From Desulfovibrionaceae bacterium (lineage in GTDB: Bacteria > Desulfobacterota > Desulfovibrionia > Desulfovibrionales > Desulfovibrionaceae), in the NCBI GenBank assembly GCA_030539415.1, contig JAUNSE010000149.1:1-5586 (forward strand): a stretch of 5,586 bases of DNA, given 5' to 3'. The position numbers and the translations under genes were made by a program. The notes under the pieces are model-generated. The model made no database searches and was not told the DNA's origin. It saw only the letters and a list, made by a program, of their open reading frames with translations. Within the stretch, counting starts at the first letter, position 1, and every line of letters begins with the position of its first letter. Below are positions 1 through 4,742 of this stretch, in pieces.

Positions 1-2268
1 CAGGGGCGAGATCCACAGGGCGATGCCCTTTCTGTACTCGTCGCCGCCGGCAAGGCCGGTGGTCGCGACGCCGCCGTCGGCATCCGGAGCGCTGACCTGT
101 CCCTGCGGATAGGTCAGGCCGTGGAAGGCCGTGCGGGCCGCGGCGATGCGGGCGCTCTCCTGTCCCAGGGACAGCAGCTGCTGGGGCACGCCGGCCAGCG
201 TGGCCTGCCTGGCCGCGCCTTCGATGGTCCTCCGGGACTTCTCCCTGGAGGACAGGTTGTCGATGGCGCGGTTGACAAAGCGCTCGCCGAAGCCCGCGCT
301 GTCCCCGTCCGTGAAGCCGGCGCCGATGGCATTGTCCACGAGGCCGGCCAGGCCCGCGTCCATGCGCGAGCGGCTGACTCTCCTGTCGGCAGGCGTGTCG
401 GGGGTGATCGTGCCGCCGTCGATGGACTCCTGCACCACGGTGATGTTCAGATAGATGGTGTCGTCAGTGGCGCCGACCTCGGCCCCGGTGACGGTCAGCA
501 GGGAGCTCGCCGTGCAGACGAGATTTGTGTCCCACGAGTCTGCGGCCAGGGAGACGGACGTGCCTCCGGATGTGTCGCCGCGCGCGATGCTGTAGTAGCC
601 CGAGGCGTCGATATTGGTGACGCTGAGGGAGGAGCCTTCGGCCACGGAGATTGTGCCGGCGGACGTCAGCGCTGCCGTCTGGCTGGAAAGCCCGTCCACG
701 CTCGAAACCGGATCGTCCAGCGCGGACCTGTCCACCACCAGGCATGAATCCGAGTCAAAGACCACGGAATCCGCCGCGGCCTGGGCGCTGCTGCCCAGAG
801 ACAGGCCCACGCTGCCCAGGGAGACTTTCGAGTCCAGGGCGAGAACGGACACGTCATCGACAAGGTACAGGGCGTGCGCAGCGTTCGAAGTGCCCGTGAC
901 ATCCTCGGTCTCGACATCCTGTTTCGCGAGCGCCTGAGAAAGACCTTCAAAGTCGCCCAGCATCAGCACGGAGCGCTCGCCGACACTGATGGTGCCGCTG
1001 GAGGTCGCGAGCGTGCCCGCATCGGCCACATATGCGAAGGAGTCGGAGAGAGACAGGGAGCCGCCGTCCAGAGTGACGGAAGCGAAGCCGATCTGGCTGT
1101 TTTCGGAGACTGTGACCGCACCCGAGCTGACAAGTCCGGCGGCCTCGCCCAGAATGCGGCCGCCGGTCACGGACATGGTGCCCGTGTTCCAGACATCGTC
1201 CGTCTCTTCTTCCAGCGTGACCAGGCCGGTCACATTCAGGGTTTCGGCATTGTAGATGGCGCCGCCCTTTACAGCACTGTTGCCCGAGAATGTGGTCGTG
1301 CCGCCCAGGGTCAGGCTGCCCGAATTGTAGATGGCGCCGCCATTTGTCCCGGAGGTGTTGCCCTCGAAATACGCCATGCCGGCAAAGGTGAGGGACGAGG
1401 CGGCATCGAAGTTGGAGATGGCGCCGCCCTCCTGCTTCGCGGAGTTGTTGCGGAAGGTTGCCGTGGACCCTTTCTCGAAGACAATCTCGCCGCGGGTGTC
1501 GTGCCTGAAGGCGCCGCCGGTCTTGCCGGCCGTGTTGCCCTCGAAGGTCACCACGGCGCCGTCGCGGACATACATGTTGCCCAGTGAGGACGTGCTGCTG
1601 GACCTGCTGTCGCCGGTGATATTCATGGCGCCGCCGTTGCCGGCCGAGCTGTTGTTTGTGAAATTGGCCGTTCCCAGAATCTCCAGCGTGCCGCGCGTGA
1701 AGATGGCCCCGCCGTCACCCTCGCTGTTGCCGTATCCGGCCTGATTGTTCGTGAAGCTGACCGTCACGCCGGAGCCGATGGTGATGGTTCCCGGCTCGGC
1801 AGTGGAACTGCTGTCCCTGACGATCGCGAGCGCGCCGCCGCTTGTGCGGGCCTTGTTCGAGTCAAGCGTGATTACCGTGTTTTCGGACGAGCCGCCAGAT
1901 TTGGAGAAGGTGATGTCGCCTGTCTCGGAGTAGATGACGCCGCCGAGTTCGCCGGCCGTATAGTTTCCGCCGTAGGCGTAATAGCTGCTGATGGTCAGCT
2001 CCGCACCGCCGGCGCCGGTGAAGGCAAACTCACTGGCGCTGGCGAAGTCCGAATAATTCGCCGCGAAGCGGCCGGTATTCGTTGTCTCGGCAGAGGCCGT
2101 GTGGCTCGTGTTCTCCGTGAAGGCCAGTTCGGCCGCCCGGACCGCTCCGGCCGATGCCGTCAGAGCGCCGGCCAGCGCCAGGCAGGCCAGCCCGTCGAGC
2201 AGGCGGCAGTGTTTCAAAACAGCCCGGTAGCGGCTGACCAGACCAGTGATGGCTCCCTTTGTCTGCAT
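1..2268 (-). CDS. Pmp-like autotransporter adhesin, 3' end beyond window
   Basis: The frame is open for 756 codons from ATG 2268 to the left edge. This looks like a type V autotransporter, whose passenger is exported through the inner membrane and displayed outside by a C-terminal beta-barrel. Residues 1-45 form a signal peptide: a long basic N-region, a Leu/Ala core at about 24-40, and likely cleavage after AVRA. Residues 109-340 carry beta-helix-type repeats. GGA[L/I/M/F] occurs at 144, 186, 212, 251, 281, 310 and 335 (the last two GGAIYN), and FxxN at 172, 203, 242, 272, 301 and 327. Both motifs typify chlamydial polymorphic membrane proteins. Residues 341-620 are Ser/Thr/Gly-rich beta-type sequence, and 630-740 look like a helical linker. 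ALWISPL at 750-756 resembles the start of an autotransporter barrel. ATG 2268 is preferred over ATG 2274 because AAGGAGG lies 7 nt upstream of the former and only 1 nt from the latter. The family call is strong; the ligand is unknown. Confidence 0.9.
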   Translation of the reverse strand, partial: MQTKGAITGLVSRYRAVLKHCRLLDGLACLALAGALTASAGAVRAAELAFTENTSHTASAETTNTGRFAANYSDFASASEFAFTGAGGAELTISSYYAYGGNYTAGELGGVIYSETGDITFSKSGGSSENTVITLDSNKARTSGGALAIVRDSSSTAEPGTITIGSGVTVSFTNNQAGYGNSEGDGGAIFTRGTLEILGTANFTNNSSAGNGGAMNITGDSRSSSTSSLGNMYVRDGAVVTFEGNTAGKTGGAFRHDTRGEIVFEKGSTATFRNNSAKQEGGAISNFDAASSLTFAGMAYFEGNTSGTNGGAIYNSGSLTLGGTTTFSGNSAVKGGAIYNAETLNVTGLVTLEEETDDVWNTGTMSVTGGRILGEAAGLVSSGAVTVSENSQIGFASVTLDGGSLSLSDSFAYVADAGTLATSSGTISVGERSVLMLGDFEGLSQALAKQDVETEDVTGTSNAAHALYLVDDVSVLALDSKVSLGSVGLSLGSSAQAAADSVVFDSDSCLVVDRSALDDPVSSVDGLSSQTAALTSAGTISVAEGSSLSVTNIDASGYYSIARGDTSGGTSVSLAADSWDTNLVCTASSLLTVTGAEVGATDDTIYLNITVVQESIDGGTITPDTPADRRVSRSRMDAGLAGLVDNAIGAGFTDGDSAGFGERFVNRAIDNLSSREKSRRTIEGAARQATLAGVPQQLLSLGQESARIAAARTAFHGLTYPQGQVSAPDADGGVATTGLAGGDEYRKGIALWISPL

Positions 2269-2275
2269 ATGCATT

Positions 2276-2290
2276 CCTCCTTGCAGGAGG
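2276..2290 (-). promoter_or_regulatory. Shine-Dalgarno in a self-complementary hairpin
   Basis: In the transcript of the autotransporter gene CCUCCU is followed by a GCA loop and then AGGAGG, giving a perfect 6-bp stem that contains the whole ribosome binding site. The spacing from AGGAGG to ATG 2268 is 7 nt. When folded, the hairpin would hide the site from 16S rRNA, so it may limit or switch translation. The complementarity is seen directly; the regulatory role is inferred. Confidence 0.6.
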
Positions 2291-2303
2291 GCACCCTGTA
2301 CAC

Positions 2304-2313
2304 CACAATTGTG
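2304..2313. promoter_or_regulatory. 10-bp palindrome in the autotransporter leader
   Basis: CACAATTGTG is a perfect palindrome 36 bp upstream of ATG 2268. It sits between the start codon and the -10-like TATAAC, so it would fall just inside the transcript, where a repressor could block initiation. It is short enough to arise by chance in AT-rich DNA. No regulator family can be assigned. Confidence 0.3.
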
Positions 2314-2333
2314 AAAAATCAAGCGTCATTTTT

Positions 2334-2339
2334 GTTATA
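2334..2339 (-). promoter_or_regulatory. Possible -10 element (TATAAC)
   Basis: On the minus strand TATAAC matches the sigma-70 -10 consensus at 5 of 6 positions and would start a leader of about 60 nt for the autotransporter gene. No good -35 lies 16-18 bp upstream. The nearby TTGACA is only 3 bp away and cannot pair with it as a normal promoter. The promoter is therefore tentative. Confidence 0.3.
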
Positions 2340-2340
2340 G

Positions 2341-2446
2341 TTTGTCAACATAAACTTCTTCTATTCATTGAAACGGAGACATGTTGTCAAATATTTTCAA
2401 TAACATGTTTCATTAGCTTGCTTTTGCATATCAATATTTGTCAACA
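2341..2446. repeat. TTTGTCAACA repeats (TGTTGACAAA on minus)
   Basis: The 10-mer TTTGTCAACA occurs exactly at 2341-2350 and 2437-2446, and a related TTGTCAA lies at 2384-2390. On the minus strand each contains TTGACA, the -35 consensus. None has a convincing -10 at 16-18 bp in the autotransporter direction, so they may be protein-binding repeats rather than promoters. ACATGTT (2379-2385) and AACATGT (2402-2408) add an inverted pair with a 16-bp gap. Confidence 0.4.
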
Positions 2447-2452
2447 AGAAAA

Positions 2453-2501
2453 TGTAACAACAAATTTTCATATTTCATAAAAAATGAAAAACAATGTTAC
2501 A
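2453..2501. repeat. 49-bp interrupted inverted repeat upstream of the adhesin
   Basis: The outer arms TGTAACA (2453-2459) and TGTTACA (2495-2501) are exact reverse complements. Nested inside are TTTTCAT (2465-2471) and ATGAAAA (2484-2490), also exact complements, around a 12-nt centre. The two stems are joined by A-rich strands of 5 and 4 nt. It could be an operator for a dimeric regulator or a cruciform or RNA hairpin. Its position about 190 bp upstream of the adhesin start suggests control of that gene or of divergent transcription. Confidence 0.45.
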
Positions 2502-2510
2502 GACAGACAA

Positions 2511-2700
2511 TCGCGGGCTCGCCCTGGACAGTCGCCTCTCCGCTCTCCCCGTCTCTCCGCGGCAGCGCCGCCGGACTGAACTGCGCGCCTCTCCTGCAGC
2601 GCCGCAGAGCCGGGCAGTGCGGCACCGGGACGGACGGTCCCTGCCGCATCCAGCCGATTCGCTCTGCCGGGCTTGCCGTCCGCGTCAAAGTCTTCTTTGC
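2511..2700. other. GC-rich stretch with no supported gene
   Basis: About 190 bp of high-GC DNA lies between two AT-rich islands, with abrupt composition changes at each end. The longest minus-strand frame (ATG 2706 to a stop at 2497, 69 residues, rich in Arg and Pro) has only a lone AGG before its start and no recognisable domain. It is a possible but unsupported small gene. I see no terminator, RNA gene or repeat. Confidence 0.4.
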
Positions 2701-2890
2701 AGTCATTTGCCTGAATTTGTTATTAGTCGCTTGATTTTGTCATTTTTTGCCATATTTAAAGTTGTTTGTTCAATTTGCTATGATTTGCTGTAATTAGCTG
2801 TATTTTGTTATTATTTGCAGACTGTTGTTTTGTTTTGCATGTATTTGCTTATATCTGCTGTTCTTTGCTTGAATCAGTCATATTTGCAGT
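2701..2890 (+). repeat. Array of about 18 degenerate 10-bp units (NNATTTGCTN)
   Basis: A TTTG[C/T]-type core recurs with exact or near-exact 10-bp spacing. Its G falls at 2709, 2719, 2729, 2739, 2749, 2768 and 2777, then every 10 bp to 2877, then 2886. In the 11 uninterrupted units from 2771 to 2880, the G is present in 11 of 11, the three preceding T positions in 10, 9 and 9, and the following base is C in 8 and T in 3. Ten-bp units cannot keep a reading frame and stops occur in all likely frames, so it is non-coding. The phasing puts each core on the same face of the helix. Possible roles are protein-array binding, as at partition centromeres with 10-11 bp repeats, or intrinsic DNA bending by phased T-tracts. 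Confidence 0.75.
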
Positions 2891-2906
2891 AACTTTCCTC
2901 AGTTAC
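2889..2906. other. Small stem-loop beside decamer array 1
   Basis: GTAACT (2889-2894) and AGTTAC (2901-2906) form a perfect 6-bp stem around a 6-nt loop. It marks the junction between the array and GC-rich DNA, and it overlaps the TAA stop of the weak minus-strand candidate gene upstream. No T-run follows on either strand, so it is not a standard intrinsic terminator. Confidence 0.4.
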
Positions 2907-3139
2907 GCCGAACTTCCCCGGCCGGCAGCCGCTGTCCTGTCCTGTTGCTGCCAGGCCCGCGCCAGCTGCGCCACTCCGGGCTCTCGCAGGGCCCCTTTCA
3001 GGTCTCCCGACGCGTCCGGCACTGCCGTCATCCCGGCAGTAAATCCGGCACCGGAAAGAGACGGCAGACCGGCCAGCCCCGGCCATTTCCCCCGCACGCC
3101 CCTCTTCGAGCCTTTCCCGCAGTTCTGGCAAAAGGGCAT
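2903..3139 (-). CDS. Hypothetical small protein, zinc-ribbon-like N-terminus
   Basis: This 78-residue frame starts MPFCQNCGK, which resembles the first Cys-x-x-Cys knuckle of N-terminal zinc-ribbon domains. The second CxxC pair such domains need is missing; no further Cys occurs. The rest is Gly/Ala/Arg-rich with a possibly helical stretch near residues 54-68. GAAGG lies 6 nt upstream of the ATG, a plausible ribosome binding site, and the frame ends in TAA inside a small stem-loop. Other frames are also open here because of the GC content, so it may be a gene remnant or chance. No function is assigned. Confidence 0.3.
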   Translation of the reverse strand: MPFCQNCGKGSKRGVRGKWPGLAGLPSLSGAGFTAGMTAVPDASGDLKGALREPGVAQLARAWQQQDRTAAAGRGSSA

Positions 3140-3251
3140 GGCATACCTTCAATCTGCTGAAATTTCTGTAAAAATACAGGTCGACGCGCAGGGTCTCCAG
3201 GCGGTTTTCCGCCCGGCGCAGCGGTCCCGAACCGCATGCCGCCGAGGAATG

Positions 3252-3282
3252 GAAAAGCAGGCAGGCTCCTTCGCCTGCCTGT
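3252..3282 (-). terminator. Intrinsic terminator, minus strand
   Basis: CAGGCAGGC (3258-3266) and GCCTGCCTG (3273-3281) form a perfect 9-bp GC-rich stem around a 6-nt loop. On the minus strand the stem is followed by CTTTTCC, a short U-run, as in a rho-independent terminator. The plus-strand side has no T-run. It lies about 500 bp beyond the transposase stop codon and could end read-through from the insertion element or from a lost gene. Confidence 0.55.
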
Positions 3283-3365
3283 CATCCGACAGCAGACATG
3301 GCTCTGTACGACGTCTGGAGGCACCAAACGAACGAGAAAGGTCGCAAAGGCATGCCCTGTATCGT

Positions 3366-3454
3366 AAAATCACAAAAGTCGATTTTTGAGCCCTTCACGG
3401 GCTTTCTGAGGGGTGATCGGTTTTTCCGGCACTGCAAGGCAGTCAGCCGGACCG
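3366..3454. other. Run of three stem-loops, no supported gene
   Basis: Three consecutive inverted repeats are visible: AAAATC/GATTTT (3366-3386), AGCCC/GGGCT around TTCAC (3389-3403), and a compound hairpin. The compound hairpin has CGGT (3418-3421), CCGGC plus ACTGC (3426-3435), loop AAG, GCAGT (3439-3443), GCCGG (3446-3450) and ACCG (3451-3454). The last has small bulges on each side but about 14 pairs overall. A structured RNA is possible but no known family is recognised. The 90-residue plus-strand frame here (3298-3570) has no ribosome binding site or domain, so it is not called. Confidence 0.4.
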
Positions 3455-3543
3455 TTTCCTCCCCTGTCCGAGGCACCGATTTCCGGTTCGAAGAAGGCGC
3501 CTTGCAGCGAGGCATGTGCGAGGGGCTCCCCGCAGACACACTC

Positions 3544-3564
3544 CCCCCCCACCGTGTGGGGGGG
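3544..3564. repeat. C7/G7 hairpin
   Basis: CCCCCCCAC (3544-3552) pairs perfectly with GTGGGGGGG (3556-3564) around a CGT loop, giving a 9-bp stem of nearly pure G-C pairs. No T-run follows on either strand, so it is not a normal terminator. Homopolymer G and C runs of this kind are prone to slippage, and nothing shows whether a gene is affected. Confidence 0.6.
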
Positions 3565-3611
3565 ATATAGGGGGGGAGAGGATCCCCCATATGGTTAGGT
3601 TAGGTTGGGGG
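3558..3611 (+). repeat. G-rich tract with telomere-like G-quadruplex motif
   Basis: Two G7 runs (3558-3564 and 3570-3576) separated by ATATA are followed by GGTTAGGTTAGGTTGGGGG at 3593-3611. That last stretch has four G-runs with loops TTA, TTA and TT, which fits a two-tetrad intramolecular G-quadruplex. The CCCCC at 3584-3588 could instead pair with the final GGGGG. The tract lies just outside the hairpin cluster of the insertion element. Confidence 0.55.
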
Positions 3612-3662
3612 CATTGCTCGAGCATGCTCATGGCATGCAGGGCATTTACTACACTGAACACT

Positions 3663-3796
3663 CCGCCTGCTCAAGCAGGCGGGTTCAAGGGGCGACTAAA
3701 GTCGCTTTCCCGGCTAAAGCCGTCTTTTCCATGCTCAAGCATTCTAAAGATAACGGCTAAAGCCCAACGGACATGCTAAAGCACGCTAAAGAGCAT
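3663..3796. repeat. Cluster of tetraloop hairpins with CT[A/C]AAG apex
   Basis: CT[A/C]AAG occurs eight times: at 3670, 3696, 3714, 3734, 3744, 3757, 3776 and 3786. A related TTCAAG is at 3684. Most form the loop of a short stem: CCGCCTGC/GCAGGCGG (8 bp, loop TCAA), GCGAC/GTCGC (5 bp, TAAA), CGGC/GCCG (4 bp), ATGC/GCAT (4 bp) and GGC/GCC (3 bp). An alternative ATGCT/AGCAT stem closes 3773-3796. The cluster follows the transposase gene, overlaps its stop, and forms the downstream end of the element. IS200/IS605 transposases recognise end hairpins as single strands, so these are likely binding sites or accumulated end copies. Confidence 0.65.
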
Positions 3797-4220
3797 CGCC
3801 ACTGATACGGAATGTTTCATCCGCTTCATCCTGCTGCTCAATATATTTCTTGATAACTTCATCCGTGACATTACCACTGCTACAACAAAAATATCCTCGA
3901 GCCCACATATGGCGTCCCCAATATTGACGACGCAGGCTTTGAAACTCGTTCAACAGTTTATATGAGGTATGTCCCTTCATTAACTGCATTAATCTGCTAA
4001 TCGACAAACTCGGCGGAATTGAAACAAGCATGTGCACATGGTCTTTGGCCACATGCCCCTGGATTATCTCAACCCGATTTCGTTCACATATCACGCGGAG
4101 CAAATCTCTTACGCACAGGGCAACATCACCGGTCAGTATCGGCTTGCGATACTTGGTGATCCATACCAAGTGGAGGTGGACTGAAAAGACTGTGTGGGAA
4201 CCTTTACGATATTCTGTCAT
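3786..4220 (-). CDS. tnpA: IS200/IS605-family TnpA transposase (HUH, Y1)
   Basis: The 144-residue product is full length for this family (about 130-155). TnpA cuts and rejoins single-stranded DNA at the element ends through a 5'-phosphotyrosine, acting as a dimer on subterminal hairpins. The HUH metal-binding pair is H61 and H63 in KDHVHMLVSIPP, and the nucleophile is probably Y126 in KKYIEQQ, close to the spacing of IS608 TnpA. WITKYRKPIL (20-29) and the WARGYF segment (106-111) are also typical. The start is nearly forced: an in-frame TAA lies 9 nt upstream of the ATG and the next Met is at 64. The only purine-rich stretch upstream, GGTGG, is too close for a good ribosome site, and hairpins precede it, consistent with the low expression known for IS200. 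The gene appears intact. Confidence 0.93.
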   Translation of the reverse strand: MTEYRKGSHTVFSVHLHLVWITKYRKPILTGDVALCVRDLLRVICERNRVEIIQGHVAKDHVHMLVSIPPSLSISRLMQLMKGHTSYKLLNEFQSLRRQYWGRHMWARGYFCCSSGNVTDEVIKKYIEQQDEADETFRISGDAL

Positions 4221-4252
4221 GCCACCAGCTTACAAAAGAAATGCTGAAGCCG

Positions 4253-4277
4253 CCACCTAAAGGTGGGGGTTTTACCC
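4253..4277. promoter_or_regulatory. Paired hairpins in the tnpA leader / element end
   Basis: CCACC-TAAA-GGTGG (4253-4266) is directly followed by GGGT-TTT-ACCC (4267-4277). They lie 33 bp upstream of the transposase start and probably serve as the left-end recognition hairpin. In the transcript they may also reduce translation or block read-through from outside, as the 5' stem-loop of IS200 does. On the plus strand the first hairpin is followed by GGGTTTT, a weak terminator-like arrangement. Confidence 0.5.
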
Positions 4278-4340
4278 AATCCCAGAAAGGGACAATAAAA
4301 AACAAAATGTTATGAAGGAAAATTGGCAGAATCTGACAGA

Positions 4341-4440
4341 TAATTTTTGTTATGATTTGCTTTGTTTGCAACAATCTGCTTTATACATCACTTTTTGCTT
4401 GTTTTTGTTATAACTAGTTTTATTTGTTATTTTTTGCTTT
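4341..4440 (+). repeat. Second decamer array (TTTG[C/T] core)
   Basis: TTTG[C/T]-type cores recur with their G at 4349, 4359, 4368, 4378, 4397, 4407, 4417, 4426 and 4436. Spacing is 9 or 10 bp, with one unit absent near 4388. The core, period and orientation match the array at 2701-2890, and the surroundings are equally AT-rich. It starts about 65 bp outside the insertion element and ends sharply at GC-rich DNA. It is non-coding and no known element is recognised. Confidence 0.65.
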
Positions 4441-4742
4441 ATTTCATCCATTCAATCTGTCGGAGCCGGCAGCTCGGACATTTTCGTTTTCCCCAAAGCG
4501 GACAGCATCCCTTCCCTGCAGTCGCCGGGAACTGCTTCCCCGCTCGCGCACCGCGAGGAATCAGAGTGAGCACTGGCGCCCGGCCAGGCTCAGCATGAGA
4601 GAGCGAAGCCTTCTGTCTTCCGGCTCCGCTCCGCCCTGCCTTGTCAGCAGCAGCTCTCCGCGCCCGGCACCGGCTTTCCGGCCGCACCATGCCGGTCGCC
4701 GCTTCACCCGCGCACGCTCGTGCCGAATGTTCTCCTCCGGCA
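4441..4742. other. GC-rich stretch downstream of the DUF6291-like genes
   Basis: About 300 bp with no supported gene. A minus-strand frame of 60 residues starts at ATG 4743 in a TGATG overlap with the stop of the upstream gene and ends at 4561. It lacks its own ribosome site and has an Arg-rich composition typical of chance frames. A longer frame (4861-4439) overlaps the upstream gene heavily and also shows no domain. No convincing terminator for the upstream operon is visible. Confidence 0.4.

Larger units (their letters stand above)
3663..4277 (-). mobile_element. IS200-type single-gene insertion element
   Basis: An HUH transposase gene with no tnpB partner is flanked by hairpins on both sides, the layout of IS200-group elements, which are usually about 700 bp. 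Upstream of the gene, CCACC/GGTGG with loop TAAA (4253-4266) abuts GGGT/ACCC with loop TTT (4267-4277). Downstream lies the CT[A/C]AAG hairpin cluster. The upstream hairpin has the same CTAAAG apex, which links the two ends. Family members have no terminal inverted repeats and make no target duplication, so the exact ends cannot be fixed from one copy; the limits given are the outermost hairpins. Confidence 0.7.

Noticed and set aside
121..1933. Long plus-strand frames opposite the adhesin
   Set aside because: They are antisense frames opened by the GC-rich third positions of the minus-strand gene, with no domains or ribosome sites.
2362..2390. TTGACA at 2385-2390 with a 17-bp spacer as the adhesin promoter
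   Set aside because: The hexamer at -10 would be TGAATA, matching the consensus at only 2 of 6 positions.
2701..2890. Decamer array as a CRISPR array
   Set aside because: The units are 10 bp and contiguous; there are no 20-40 bp repeats separated by unique spacers, and no cas genes.
2701..2890. Decamer array as a replication origin
   Set aside because: No DnaA boxes (TTATNCACA) and no initiator gene are visible, and units are too short for typical iterons.
2805..3389. 194-residue plus-strand frame
   Set aside because: It starts inside the decamer array, lacks a ribosome site, changes composition abruptly and has no recognisable domain.
3282..3590. 102-residue minus-strand frame
   Set aside because: Its N-terminus is simply the translated C-runs of the G-rich tract. 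No domain or good ribosome site is visible.
3786..4220. Transposase as a REP-associated (RAYT) enzyme
   Set aside because: The length, sequence layout and paired flanking hairpins fit IS200 better. The distinctive N-terminal region and GTAG-type hairpin flanks of RAYT systems are not seen.
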